Shown: in pieces, positions 25,763 to 34,622 of the stretch
Position numbering within the stretch: the first letter of the stretch is position 1
Layout of the letters: each line of letters starts with the position of its first letter
DNA from: Neobacillus cucumis
Lineage (GTDB): Bacteria; Bacillota; Bacilli; Bacillales_B; DSM-18226
Assembly (NCBI RefSeq): GCF_016107705.1
Contig: NZ_JAEHGC010000007.1
Coordinates: 62,001-126,000, forward strand
Length of the DNA: 64,000 bases
Reading direction: 5' to 3'
Notes under the pieces: model-generated
Seen by the model: only the letters and a program-made list of their open reading frames with translations
Database searches by the model: none
What the model was told of the DNA's origin: nothing
Program-made: the position numbers and the translations under genes

Positions 25763-27145
25763 ATGCTCAGATATCTGCTTTTCTTTGTGATCGTCTTGTA
25801 CTTAATTTCAGTGCTTCAGCCCCACTTGCATATTGGATTTCTTTTATCCAGCTTGTGCCTTGTTATTGTATTCTGCACGTTTTTTCAAGCCAAACGTTTT
25901 GTGCAAATATTAGGTAGTACGTTTTTAATCCTTGGTGTATTTTTACTTGCTTCGAACGGAGCCCATTGGAAGCAATATATCCTTTCCTTCGGTCCAATGC
26001 TGGATTTGCTCACGATGTTTACCCTTATTCCGATTTTAGGAATTCCGATCAAAATTGGCGGATACAGCGGGGGGATACAAACCATTATTCAAAAAAGTGT
26101 AAAGAGTTCTGGACAATTATATATGATTACTTCGGGGATTTCTTACTTTTTCAGTATTTTTATGAATCTTGCAACATTGCCAATGACTTATTTCTCGATC
26201 AGACCTGCACTCGGACTGTATACGGTGAATAACAAAGAGCGGTTCATGAGCAGGGCAATTACAAGGGGCTTTGCGATGCCATTAATTTGGGCACCGGTTA
26301 CACCGATTGTCGGAATTGTAATTACGATGACGGGAGTTACTTGGGTATCCATACTTCCTTATGTTATACCATTAAGTATTATCGGAATGGGACTTGATTG
26401 GTTCATAGGTGCACGAAAATCTAAAAGAATGCTTCAAACTCAAAATAATGTGACAGTGAATGAATTAGCAGTAACGGTTGAATCCGGTCATATCAATCGT
26501 TCTGGAAGAGTCTTTCAAATTTTATTGGCCATCATCATTTTCAATGTCGTGATTTCGCTAGTTGAAACTAGGTTTCCTTATCCGTTTTTGATTCTTATTT
26601 CTTTATTGGTTATCCCATTTGCCCTTACATGGTCTTTATTTTTGAAGCAAGGAAAAGAGTTTGGTGTTCAATTGCTAAATCATTTCCAATCTTTTTCCGT
26701 TAGTATGAAAGATCAATTCTTTATATTTTTATCAACTGGATTTTTCATCTCTGCCATCAATGTATCGCACACAAATGAGCTGCTATATGGCTGGGTCATG
26801 AAATTTATTCACCTAGCTGGTGTTGAAGTTTTCTTGATTTTGCTTCCCTTTGTTCCTTTAGCGATGGCTTTTCTAGGGTTGCACCCGGCTGTCTCGCTTG
26901 CTTTAATGATTGAAGGGTTAAATCCACAAGCAATGGGGATTTCACCTCACATCTTAACCGTTGCGATGTTAGCGGGGGCTGTTTCTTCCTTTTTAGTTGG
27001 TCCATATAATGCAACTTTAGGACTGATGTCCAATATCGTAAAGGAAAGCTCTTATAAAGTATCAAATTGGAATCTTTCCTTCGCAGCCCTTTACATTGGA
27101 ATTGTGATGGCGTATTTGTTCTTACTTGAATTATTGCTGAATTAA
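25763..27145 (+). CDS. Uncharacterised permease, about 12 membrane spans
   Basis: A 460-residue integral membrane protein with about twelve spans and a central hydrophilic loop near residues 210-245. Segments such as LGLHPAVSLALMIEGLNPQ and AGAVSSFLVGPYNATLGLMS are reminiscent of ion-transporter (IT) superfamily carriers for organic acids, but I cannot name a family. AGGGTG precedes the ATG. Two GTATAC boxes lie upstream, so it is probably the importer of the substrate of the GntR regulon (inference). Confidence 0.8.
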   Translation: MLRYLLFFVIVLYLISVLQPHLHIGFLLSSLCLVIVFCTFFQAKRFVQILGSTFLILGVFLLASNGAHWKQYILSFGPMLDLLTMFTLIPILGIPIKIGGYSGGIQTIIQKSVKSSGQLYMITSGISYFFSIFMNLATLPMTYFSIRPALGLYTVNNKERFMSRAITRGFAMPLIWAPVTPIVGIVITMTGVTWVSILPYVIPLSIIGMGLDWFIGARKSKRMLQTQNNVTVNELAVTVESGHINRSGRVFQILLAIIIFNVVISLVETRFPYPFLILISLLVIPFALTWSLFLKQGKEFGVQLLNHFQSFSVSMKDQFFIFLSTGFFISAINVSHTNELLYGWVMKFIHLAGVEVFLILLPFVPLAMAFLGLHPAVSLALMIEGLNPQAMGISPHILTVAMLAGAVSSFLVGPYNATLGLMSNIVKESSYKVSNWNLSFAALYIGIVMAYLFLLELLLN

Positions 27146-27151
27146 ATAAAG

Positions 27152-27184
27152 AAAAGGTGCCAATCTGCTAGATTGACACTTTTT
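27152..27184. terminator. Bidirectional rho-independent terminator
   Basis: Hairpin GTGCCAATCT / AGATTGACAC with one mismatch, flanked by A-rich and T-rich tracts on both sides. It serves the converging permease and dehydrogenase genes. Confidence 0.8.
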
Positions 27185-27188
27185 CTTT

Positions 27189-27884
27189 TTAAAGCTCTTT
27201 CTTAGGTTTCTGTTTAATTTCTTTGACGATTTCCTGTGCGAAATGTCCTAAACTACCCTCACAATATCCCCTAATTACTTCAGGGGTAATAGAAATTAGA
27301 GCTCTTTTAACATATTCAGTGGAGTATCCCCTATTTTCAAACTCCCTCTCTAATTCTACCGCCGTTTTGACAGCATAATAGGTTGCTAATTTGTTGATCT
27401 CGGTCAAATGGCTTTCCTTCTCTATTTTTACCTGCCCAAGGCGTTGATAGAGTTCCTCAACGGGCTTCTGCAGAGTATTTTCAGTAATGAATAAACCATT
27501 GCCGTGCTCCATTAAATCCTTCCAGTGCCCCATAAACTTAACCCCAGCAATGTTTAATGCAGGATACTTTGCTTTTATTTCTTTCGTATCTAAGGACGTT
27601 GCCATATTAATGATCGTGACAGTAGGAAGTAAATTACCTTTATGCTTTAAATTTGTAATAAATGGAATAATAGTCGCTGCTGGTAAAGCTAAAATTAACA
27701 CATCTAATTCCTTTAATTCTTGTTCTATTACTATATACCCGTTTGGAAACTGCTCCACAAACTGTTCAGCCTTAGTTTTTAAAGGATGGTACACCCCGAT
27801 CTTCATATTCATTTTATTCCAATGCGTCATCATCGCGGTCCCTAATTTACCAAGTCCTACAAGCCCCACTTTAACTTGTTCCAT
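27189..27884 (-). CDS. NAD(P)-binding dehydrogenase, 6-phosphogluconate-dehydrogenase-like / ProC-like
   Basis: About 231 residues. The N-terminus has a clear Rossmann motif (VGLVGLGKLGTAMM), then ALPAAT, as in pyrroline-5-carboxylate reductase or 6PGDH-like enzymes. A helical C-terminal domain follows. The ATG at 27884 lies after GGGGGATC, so the earlier ATG at 27899 is unlikely. The true reaction is unknown. It is encoded between two permeases of the regulon and may reduce an imine or ketone intermediate. No GTATAC box is directly upstream. Confidence 0.8.
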   Translation of the reverse strand: MEQVKVGLVGLGKLGTAMMTHWNKMNMKIGVYHPLKTKAEQFVEQFPNGYIVIEQELKELDVLILALPAATIIPFITNLKHKGNLLPTVTIINMATSLDTKEIKAKYPALNIAGVKFMGHWKDLMEHGNGLFITENTLQKPVEELYQRLGQVKIEKESHLTEINKLATYYAVKTAVELEREFENRGYSTEYVKRALISITPEVIRGYCEGSLGHFAQEIVKEIKQKPKKEL

Positions 27885-27917
27885 CGATCGATCCCCCATT
27901 TCAAACCATAATGAAAA

Positions 27918-27957
27918 AAAGGAGTTCCCAAAGGTTATAGCAGCTTTGGAAAACCCC
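27918..27957 (-). terminator. Terminator of second permease gene
   Basis: Imperfect hairpin GGGGTTTTCCAAAG / CTTTGGGAACTCC followed on the minus strand by a run of seven Ts. Confidence 0.65.
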
Positions 27958-28014
27958 TAATTCTAAAATTATATTTTCTACTTTACTAAGAAATTCGCAA
28001 ACTTGAACACACTT

Positions 28015-29463
28015 TTACCAAATAAACACGGCTAGTATCGTTGCAAGCAGAAGCCCGGAAACGACTGGGACGAAGTTTTTCCTGGCCAATTCCAACGGAG
28101 AAACTTGCAAGAACCCGGCTACAGCTACAAGAGATGACCAGGCAATCAACGTTCCACCACCGCTCCAGACCGAACCCATTTGTCCAATCGCCGCCATAAC
28201 AGCAGGATCAATGTGACTTCCAGGCGCAATGGCTCCAGACAACGCACCCGTTAACGGTAGCCCTGCAAACCCTGAACCATCCAATCCCGTAATGATACCA
28301 ACAATTAATATACTGATTGCTGCAAAAAATGGACTATGTGGGATATAATTTTGCCCTGCTTGGATTAAATCAAATAGAAAGGCAGGCTTTGCTGCGGTAT
28401 CACCTAATGATAGGATAGCACCCGAAAAATCCCCGCTTCCCATGAAAAAGTATCCAGCAATTGGAATTACCGGTGCCATTGCCTTAAAGGCAAAAACAAA
28501 TCCTTCAGTGATATGTTCGCTAATTTTATCAAGGGCATGAATTCGGTTGAAGGCAATGGTCGCTAGCACTAATAGAATAGTCGCAACTCCACCAATAAAC
28601 GCTGCTCCGTCGCCCCCTTCAAATCCTGAACCGCCGCCAATTTTAGTTTGGAACATAAAAATCATAACACCGAGCATTGCCAAAGGAACAATAATAGCAA
28701 ATAATCTTCCCCATGTTTCTTTTCTTTTGATAAGGTCTGGACTTTCTTCTGCCGTAGCAGCAAGCTCATTGGCCACATCAAAGAAAGCTTTTTCTTCATT
28801 ATTTAAGCTATTTGCTGACCCGGATCTTTTCGTAATTGCTTTTCGAGATCTCACATAGACAATGGCTAAGGAGGTTATCCCTGTAATAAGAGAAAGAATG
28901 AATGCCTTATCTGAAACTGCGGATTTATCAATTCCCGCTGCTTTCGCACTAAGCATTGGTGCTACTTGCATAATATAATCTGAAGAAAGCGCCATACCTT
29001 GTCCAGCAATGACAATGACCATTGCGGATGTCATGACAGGCAACCCTGCACTCACGGCTGCTGGAACCAATAATGCACAAATTAATGGAACTGCGGGTGT
29101 TGGCCAGAAAAAGAGAGAAATTACATAAGTAGTGACCATTAAAACGATAAAAGAGATATGTCCGTTTACCATTATTTTTTGAATTGGTACTACCATCCTT
29201 TTATCCGCTCCAAGATCCTTCAACGAATTAAGAAGACCAATCATGATGGAAATAATCAGGAAAATACTGAATAGCTCCTTTGCGGCAACTAGATTTGCAT
29301 TAAAGACCGCTTGAAACCCTGCAATAAGACTCCCTTTATATACTGCTGCGACTAAAAAGGTCCCAATAATAAGAGGTAAAACAACACCTTTTCTAAATAG
29401 CATAATCACAATGACAGCTGCAGTTACAACTAGATAAACCCAGTGAGCTAATGTTAATTCCAT
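28015..29463 (-). CDS. Uncharacterised permease, ion-transporter-superfamily-like
   Basis: A 482-residue membrane protein with about 12 spans and a hydrophilic loop near residues 215-255. Features such as FFWPTPAVPLICALLVPAAV and GLDGSGFAGLPLTGALSGA suggest an IT-superfamily carrier for organic anions. No family name can be given with confidence. It starts at the long divergent region that also drives the aspartate-dehydrogenase-like gene and carries GTATAC-type boxes. It is a second candidate transporter for the regulon. Confidence 0.8.
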   Translation of the reverse strand: MELTLAHWVYLVVTAAVIVIMLFRKGVVLPLIIGTFLVAAVYKGSLIAGFQAVFNANLVAAKELFSIFLIISIMIGLLNSLKDLGADKRMVVPIQKIMVNGHISFIVLMVTTYVISLFFWPTPAVPLICALLVPAAVSAGLPVMTSAMVIVIAGQGMALSSDYIMQVAPMLSAKAAGIDKSAVSDKAFILSLITGITSLAIVYVRSRKAITKRSGSANSLNNEEKAFFDVANELAATAEESPDLIKRKETWGRLFAIIVPLAMLGVMIFMFQTKIGGGSGFEGGDGAAFIGGVATILLVLATIAFNRIHALDKISEHITEGFVFAFKAMAPVIPIAGYFFMGSGDFSGAILSLGDTAAKPAFLFDLIQAGQNYIPHSPFFAAISILIVGIITGLDGSGFAGLPLTGALSGAIAPGSHIDPAVMAAIGQMGSVWSGGGTLIAWSSLVAVAGFLQVSPLELARKNFVPVVSGLLLATILAVFIW

Positions 29464-29675
29464 ATCTTTCCTCCGTTGCTTTATAAGATATTAATCGAAT
29501 TAATCTTGCAAGGTTTTCATAGCATTTGGCTTTTAAGCGAAGAAATATAGATTTTCAATCAAAAGAATGTTCAATCAAATTTTCTTTGCTTAACTTAACT
29601 ATTCAGTTTTGTACATGGCAGTAAAAAATGTTATCTTGAAATTCTAATGGGTTTTTTGCACTTTGTGGATTGTGG

Positions 29676-29687
29676 ATTGTATACCAT
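29676..29687. promoter_or_regulatory. GTATAC box in permease / AspDH-like region
   Basis: ATTGTATACCAT, a half-degenerate copy of the regulon box about 213 bases upstream of the permease start. Confidence 0.5.
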
Positions 29688-30008
29688 GATGTTAAAAAAA
29701 TAATAATGAAAAGCCAATTTTTTTGTGATCATTCCTTACATGCTTGGTTTATTACAATAAGTCAATTAAACTCGCTTATTGTAAGCCCTTTCAATTATAC
29801 AACGGAGACTAATCCAAATTTTCCTACTTTATGTACCCTCCTTTCACATTTTCACTATATAGAGCTTGCAAACTATATAGAATGAATTTAATATACCATT
29901 AAAAGAGGTTAAATAGCAAATTATTTCGAAAATTTAGATGTTTTTTTATTTTCATAATTATCTCTTGCTTTTAAAAGGCTAATTCGATAAAATGAAACAA
30001 AGCTTTTA

Positions 30009-30023
30009 GGTATACGGTATACC
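30009..30023. promoter_or_regulatory. Doubled GTATAC box upstream of AspDH-like gene
   Basis: GGTATACGGTATACC, in which two GTATAC cores stand 7 bp apart in tandem. It lies about 50 bases before the start of the AspDH-like gene. Confidence 0.65.
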
Positions 30024-30071
30024 ATAAATAGAATCAAAAAAATTTAATAAAGTTATTGAGGTGATAAAAAG

Positions 30072-30878
30072 ATGCTTAAAGCTGGGATCATCGGTTATGG
30101 TACTCTTGGCAAAGCGATTAGTGATTTAATCGTTTCCAATCAAGCAGGCGAAGTTGATGTCAAATCGATTCTTGTTAGAAGGAAGCTTGGTTTAAACGAA
30201 TCTATTCCGCAAAATTGCGTGGTCACGACCGACGAAAATCTGTTTTTTAATCAAGATTTGGATATTATTATTGAAGCGGCGGGTCATAAAGCGCTACAGC
30301 TTTACGGGGAAAAGGCCCTTTCCACTGGGAGTAATTTGATCGTCCTCTCTGTCGGAGCTTTCGCAGATCATGAATTTTATGAAACACTAAAAGCTACTGC
30401 AAAAAAATGTAATAAGCAAATTATCCTTCCTTCTGCCGCCATTGCTGGCTTAGACCGAATAGCTGCTGGGGTATTGGGGGATATAGAAGAAATAAGCCTT
30501 ATCACGAGGAAACAGCCAAAAAGCTGGTATGGAACGATTGCTGAGGAAAAAGTAGATTTAGAGACAATCTCTGAGCCTTATTGTATATATGAAGGTAATG
30601 CTAGGAATGCTGCAAAATTATTCCCTGAAAACGTGAATGTATCTGCCGCATTAAGTATTGCTGGGGTTGGTTTCGAAAAAACAAAAGTTCAAGTATTTGT
30701 CGACCCAACCATTCAGGCAAATTTCCACACCATATTAGCAAGGGGCTTTTTTGGTCAGGTTGAAATAAAAGTACAAAATACGCCTTTTAAACAAAATCCT
30801 AAATCTAGTCCAATTGTAGCAATGAGTGTAGCAAAAGTGTTAAGAAACCTAACAGAATCCGTTATGGTTGGCCTTTAA
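30072..30878 (+). CDS. L-aspartate dehydrogenase family protein
   Basis: A 268-residue NAD(P)-dependent enzyme of the aspartate dehydrogenase family (EC 1.4.1.21 type). It has the Rossmann motif IIGYGTLGKAI and the family segments PSAAIAGLDRIAA, EGNARNAAKLFPENVNVSAA and FHTILARGFFGQVEI. These enzymes interconvert aspartate and iminosuccinate/oxaloacetate. In several bacteria relatives act in catabolic routes rather than NAD synthesis, and no nadA or nadC gene is nearby here. It probably handles an amino or imino acid formed in the GntR regulon (inference). Confidence 0.88.
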   Translation: MLKAGIIGYGTLGKAISDLIVSNQAGEVDVKSILVRRKLGLNESIPQNCVVTTDENLFFNQDLDIIIEAAGHKALQLYGEKALSTGSNLIVLSVGAFADHEFYETLKATAKKCNKQIILPSAAIAGLDRIAAGVLGDIEEISLITRKQPKSWYGTIAEEKVDLETISEPYCIYEGNARNAAKLFPENVNVSAALSIAGVGFEKTKVQVFVDPTIQANFHTILARGFFGQVEIKVQNTPFKQNPKSSPIVAMSVAKVLRNLTESVMVGL

Positions 30879-30905
30879 TCTATCCAGTAGGATCCTATAA
30901 AAAAA

Positions 30906-30946
30906 GTTGTCCAAAAGTCTTTCTTATCCTGGACTTTTTGGACAAC
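30906..30946. terminator. Bidirectional terminator between AspDH-like and GntR genes
   Basis: Hairpin GTTGTCCAAAAGTC / GACTTTTTGGACAAC with flanking A- and T-rich tracts. Confidence 0.8.
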
Positions 30947-30949
30947 CTT

Positions 30950-31627
30950 TTACCCTTTCCTTTTTTCCTTGCTTTGATTAACCGCTTCTATATACGCCTT
31001 TTTTGAATTTTCTATATGGATTTTTGTCAAATATTCAGTCATTTCGCTCTCTTGATTCATAATCGCTTCCATAATTTTAACATGTTCTTCCATCGATTGT
31101 ACGGCCCTTCCTGGATTTTTATAACCAATTTTGGCGAAAGCACGAATATAATCAGATAAACCGCTCAGTATTTCTTGAAGTTTAGAATTTTTAGCAGCAC
31201 TATATAAGAGTTGATTGTATTCCCCATGTAAATCAGAAAAAGCCTCTTCATTGTCTAAGCACTCTTCTACCTTTTTTATATAGGAAGAGATTTTGCTTTT
31301 TATTTCTTCGTCTAACTTTTGAACAGCCAATTTTGCTGCTAAAACTTCAAGAGAAGAAAGAATCGTAAAAACTTCAATAATTTCCTTCTCAGAAATGTCT
31401 GCAACAATTACCCCTTTTCTCGGTACAGTTTTTACAAACCCTTGTGACTCCAATCGAAATAAAGCTTCACGAATAGGCGTTCTACTGATATTTAATCTGT
31501 CAGCTAGCTCCCTTTCCACCAGCCGATCACCGGTTTTAAATTCACCTTCTAAAATGAGGTCTTTTATGTGTAAATAGACCCTTTCTCTTAAGGATATTAA
31601 ATCTTCCGCCGCCCAATTAGTACTCAT
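30950..31627 (-). CDS. GntR family regulator with FCD domain (second paralogue)
   Basis: A GntR/FadR-type regulator of about 225 residues. Its helix-turn-helix (ERELADRLNISRTPIREALF) and the following segment through EVFTILSSLEVLA nearly match the first paralogue. The longest frame starts at 31696, but the ATG at 31627 follows GGAGGAG, and a GTATAC box (31647-31660) lies between the two positions, so the shorter start is right. The box just upstream points to autoregulation. The FCD domain probably binds a carboxylate effector, often with a metal ion. Confidence 0.93.
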   Translation of the reverse strand: MSTNWAAEDLISLRERVYLHIKDLILEGEFKTGDRLVERELADRLNISRTPIREALFRLESQGFVKTVPRKGVIVADISEKEIIEVFTILSSLEVLAAKLAVQKLDEEIKSKISSYIKKVEECLDNEEAFSDLHGEYNQLLYSAAKNSKLQEILSGLSDYIRAFAKIGYKNPGRAVQSMEEHVKIMEAIMNQESEMTEYLTKIHIENSKKAYIEAVNQSKEKRKG

Positions 31628-31646
31628 TAGATCTCCTCCCTTCAAC

Positions 31647-31660
31647 TTTTTGTATACATT
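31647..31660. promoter_or_regulatory. GTATAC box upstream of second GntR gene
   Basis: TTTTTGTATACATT, about 20 bases upstream of the ATG. It probably overlaps the promoter or the transcript start, as expected for autorepression. Confidence 0.65.
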
Positions 31661-31777
31661 AAACCAATTATACTGTACCAGATTAAAAAACATCAAATGA
31701 TATGGTTCAAATTACCACTAAAATATTTGAATTTTCCATTTACAAATAATTGTAATTATGCAGTTAATCCTCGTAAT

Positions 31778-32353
31778 CTAATAATCTTCGATAGCGCGAG
31801 AAATAATTCTGGTTACGATATCTGCCAGCTTCATTACCGTATTTAATCTTGTGTTGTTCAAGGTCTCCATTGGTTTATAGGGATCAAGATAATTGACAAA
31901 GGCCTTCAGGTGATAGTCACCAACACTTGGCAATCCTTTATTAAGTGCTTTTCCAGGAAAAATAGCCCCTTCTTTCAAAACAATTAATCCAATTTGACTT
32001 TCTTCCCCTAAGGCAGCATCAATTGCTACAATAAACGGTTCCTTATGTGTTTGTTTAAGTTCTTTCAGAATCTTCTTAAAATTAAGTGCGTGAACTGGTT
32101 CTTCTATTGTACCATATACAGGAAAAGGGATCCCTCTATCCTTTAACATTGTTCCCACCATTGGACCAAAAGAGTCCCCTGTGGAACGATCGGATCCTAT
32201 ACATAAAAAAATGATTTCATTATTCGTACTTTCCAGAACTTGTTTTAATCTATTTGCAACTTTCTCAATTTCTCTTTCCTCAGTCGTTTCTTGTACGGAA
32301 AGTAAATCTGGCCTTTCCAATTTTTCTAAGGACTTTTTCTTAAAAGGCCACAT
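31778..32353 (-). CDS. yyaC: YyaC family sporulation protein (GPR-like, DUF1256)
   Basis: A 191-residue protein of the YyaC/DUF1256 family, related to the germination protease GPR. The segments LCIGSDRSTGDSFGPMVG, VAIDAALGEE and NKGLPSVGDYHLKAF are diagnostic. In Bacillus it is made during sporulation; its peptidase activity is not established. The ATG at 32353 is preferred over a GTG one codon earlier. Its presence supports a spore former. Confidence 0.88.
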   Translation of the reverse strand: MWPFKKKSLEKLERPDLLSVQETTEEREIEKVANRLKQVLESTNNEIIFLCIGSDRSTGDSFGPMVGTMLKDRGIPFPVYGTIEEPVHALNFKKILKELKQTHKEPFIVAIDAALGEESQIGLIVLKEGAIFPGKALNKGLPSVGDYHLKAFVNYLDPYKPMETLNNTRLNTVMKLADIVTRIISRAIEDY

Positions 32354-32510
32354 CACCTTTTACTCCCCCTGCCGGTGTTTTATTTGCTGACCTTCTTTGG
32401 CACTTTTCATTGCCCATTTCTTTTATTTTATTATAGATAGTGTAAACATCACCATATAATTATTTAGAATTTTAATTTGCACGCAAAAAAGTTCGTAAAA
32501 TTGTAACAAA

Positions 32511-32538
32511 AAAGCTGCCCAATGATTTTGGACAGCTT
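32511..32538 (-). terminator. Terminator of NCS1 permease gene
   Basis: Hairpin with arms AGCTGCCC / GGACAGCT (one G-U pair), followed by a run of six Ts on the minus strand. Confidence 0.8.
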
Positions 32539-32555
32539 CCTTTCATTCAATGACA

Positions 32556-34091
32556 CTAATACAAATCCACATTTGGGTTACTGCCATCAACCGAGTCTGA
32601 GATTTGGCCGGGAACAGCAGTTTTGAAGCTTGTAATTTTTTCGTACTCGCCTTTTTGTAGAACGCTTTTATCACCTTTCATTAAATAGGTGTAGGCAAGG
32701 ATGGAGATCAATAATCCAAATGTCCAGGCATTATCCCATAAGAAGCGAAGTCCTGGAATCAAGAGGCCAAGAACAGGGATTGCAACCCCAATGATAAGCG
32801 CATATACACCATTTTTATTAAAGCCGCCTGTATAACTGTAGCGGCCGTTAACATCATACAACTCGTGGAGAGCCATTTGCCGTTTACGGACAAGCCAGTA
32901 ATCCGCGATGGCAATTCCATCAATTGGGCCGAGTAAGGCACCGTATGTTCCCAGCCAGCCGAAAATATAGTTTCCAAAGTTCTCCATGATATACCATGGC
33001 TGAATTAAGATGGCGAATAAACCGGTAACAAGTGCTCCGATTCCAAACGTAATCCGCCTTGGATTTAAATTCTCAATCGCACGGGCAGGCGCAACCACGT
33101 TTGCTCCAACATTAATGGTTAAAGAAGAAAGAACAATGACTAAAGTACCGAGAAAAATAACAAAAGGCGGGAATTTCGCAAGCAAGGCTACCGGATCCCA
33201 AAGGGCCTGCCCGAAAATGACTACTGTTGCAGAGGTTACAGCAATTCCAATAAAAGAAAAAATGGTCATAGTAAGTGGAAGTGAAAAGCTTTGTGCGACC
33301 ATTTGCGATTTTTGACTTTTAGCATAACGGCAGAAATCTGGGATATTTAAGGCAAGAGTAGCCCAGAAAGCAATTACCCCAGTAACGGCGGGAAAAAATA
33401 CTTTTAAAAATTCACCAGTGGTTTGGAATTTAGATGGAGTCGATAAAATAGGCCCCCAACCTCCGGAATTGGTGAATGCCCAGATTAGGAGAATAATTGC
33501 AGATACCCCAACGACAGGAGTCGCAATCAAACTTAAATACTTCATGGCTTGTGGACCTTTATAGGCAACAGCTACGTTTAAGATCCAAAAAAGTGCAAAA
33601 ACAATTGCTGTATGTCCTGGGAAGCTCCAGAAAGAGAAAGAAGCGGATAACAATGTATCAATGGCACCTGTTCCAATCCAGGTGTTAATACCGAACCAGC
33701 CTGCTGCAACAAGTGCTCTTGCTAAAGCCGGGATGTGTGCACCCTTTGAGCCAAACCAAAGTCGTGCAAAAACTGGGTACGGAATACCGAATTTTGTCCC
33801 AGCATGCGAGTTCAATAAAATAGGAATAAGGACAATAACGTTTCCAATAAAGATGGTTCCAATTGCCTGCCACCAGTTCATTCCTAATGAGATCATCCCG
33901 CTTGCCATTGTATAAGCTGGGATACATAAACACATTCCAATCCAAAGAGTTGCAAAATTTAGACCTTTCCAAGAATGTTCCTTCATAGTGGTCGGACGGA
34001 GATCGTCATTCCACATCTCACTATTGCTTAAGCTGTCCGCCGCTTCTTGTGTCAAAATGACAATGCCATTTTGCTCAATTTGCGTTTTCAA
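32556..34091 (-). CDS. NCS1 family nucleobase/allantoin/hydantoin permease
   Basis: A 511-residue permease with 12 spans. The N-terminal NDDLRPT motif and the first-span region TLWIGMCLCIPAYTMASG are typical of NCS1 carriers such as Mhp1 and PucI. The substrate is probably allantoin, hydantoin, a purine or pyrimidine; this cannot be settled by reading. It is a single-gene unit with its own terminator. A near-cre sequence lies about 190 bases upstream. Confidence 0.92.
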   Translation of the reverse strand: MKTQIEQNGIVILTQEAADSLSNSEMWNDDLRPTTMKEHSWKGLNFATLWIGMCLCIPAYTMASGMISLGMNWWQAIGTIFIGNVIVLIPILLNSHAGTKFGIPYPVFARLWFGSKGAHIPALARALVAAGWFGINTWIGTGAIDTLLSASFSFWSFPGHTAIVFALFWILNVAVAYKGPQAMKYLSLIATPVVGVSAIILLIWAFTNSGGWGPILSTPSKFQTTGEFLKVFFPAVTGVIAFWATLALNIPDFCRYAKSQKSQMVAQSFSLPLTMTIFSFIGIAVTSATVVIFGQALWDPVALLAKFPPFVIFLGTLVIVLSSLTINVGANVVAPARAIENLNPRRITFGIGALVTGLFAILIQPWYIMENFGNYIFGWLGTYGALLGPIDGIAIADYWLVRKRQMALHELYDVNGRYSYTGGFNKNGVYALIIGVAIPVLGLLIPGLRFLWDNAWTFGLLISILAYTYLMKGDKSVLQKGEYEKITSFKTAVPGQISDSVDGSNPNVDLY

Positions 34092-34622
34092 TAAAATTCC
34101 CCCTTGTTTGGTTTTTCAAAGAACTTTCCGAGTAAAACCAATGCTGTGCATTCGCTAGAGAATATTTATGATCACCATGATAATATTGCCGTTTCTCTAA
34201 TGATAAATGTGAATATTCCGACTTCCTGTTTTGTGATTTTTTACCAATAAACTTTTATTACCTTTTGGTTTTTTTAAGAATGTAAGCGCTTTAAAATAAT
34301 GTCACAACTTCATTCATCGCATCACCCTCCAATCAATCTAAAAATCGTCCCAAATACATAAGAGGCCGGATTTGGAACAAATCACAACTACCTAACTTAT
34401 ATTATATAGCACCAAATTAGGCTGTCATTGGACAAAAGGTTAAATAATTTAGACCGTATTTTTTATGTTTTGTAAAAAACCGGTCAATGATAAACTATCA
34501 TTATCGTAACATTTCTAATCCTCTATTCAATGAGAACCTGTCCTCAATTTCCAACAAAAAACTACATTGCATCGAAAAGAGTACTGCGCCTGAACACAGT
34601 ACTCTTTTCAATGCAAACTTAA
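34092..34622. other. Intergenic region upstream of NCS1 permease
   Basis: No gene is seen. It contains a cre-like sequence TGTAAGCGCTTTAA (34281-34294) with one mismatch and, near the aminotransferase end, a long hairpin (34568-34615). Confidence 0.6.
34568..34615. terminator. Long hairpin after aminotransferase gene, likely terminator
   Basis: Inner stem GAAAAGAGTACTG / CAGTACTCTTTTC with an outer TGCAT / ATGCA stem. It has no long T-run beyond the stem, so termination is likely but not certain. Confidence 0.6.

Larger units (their letters stand above)
29464..30071. other. Long divergent regulatory region (permease / AspDH-like gene)
   Basis: 608 bp, AT-rich, with no convincing gene. A 71-codon open frame on the plus strand has no ribosome binding site and no protein-like composition. 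The region holds an ATTGTATACCAT box (29676-29687), a weaker ATATACCAT sequence (29891-29899) and a doubled box GGTATACGGTATACC (30009-30023) shortly before the AspDH-like gene. Confidence 0.6.

Noticed and set aside
29670..29885. 71-codon open frame on the plus strand in the long divergent region
   Set aside because: No ribosome binding site, protein composition unlike a real protein, and it covers a regulatory box.
31628..31696. Longer N-terminus of the second GntR protein
   Set aside because: It would include the GTATAC operator as coding sequence, and the ATG at 31627 has a perfect ribosome binding site.
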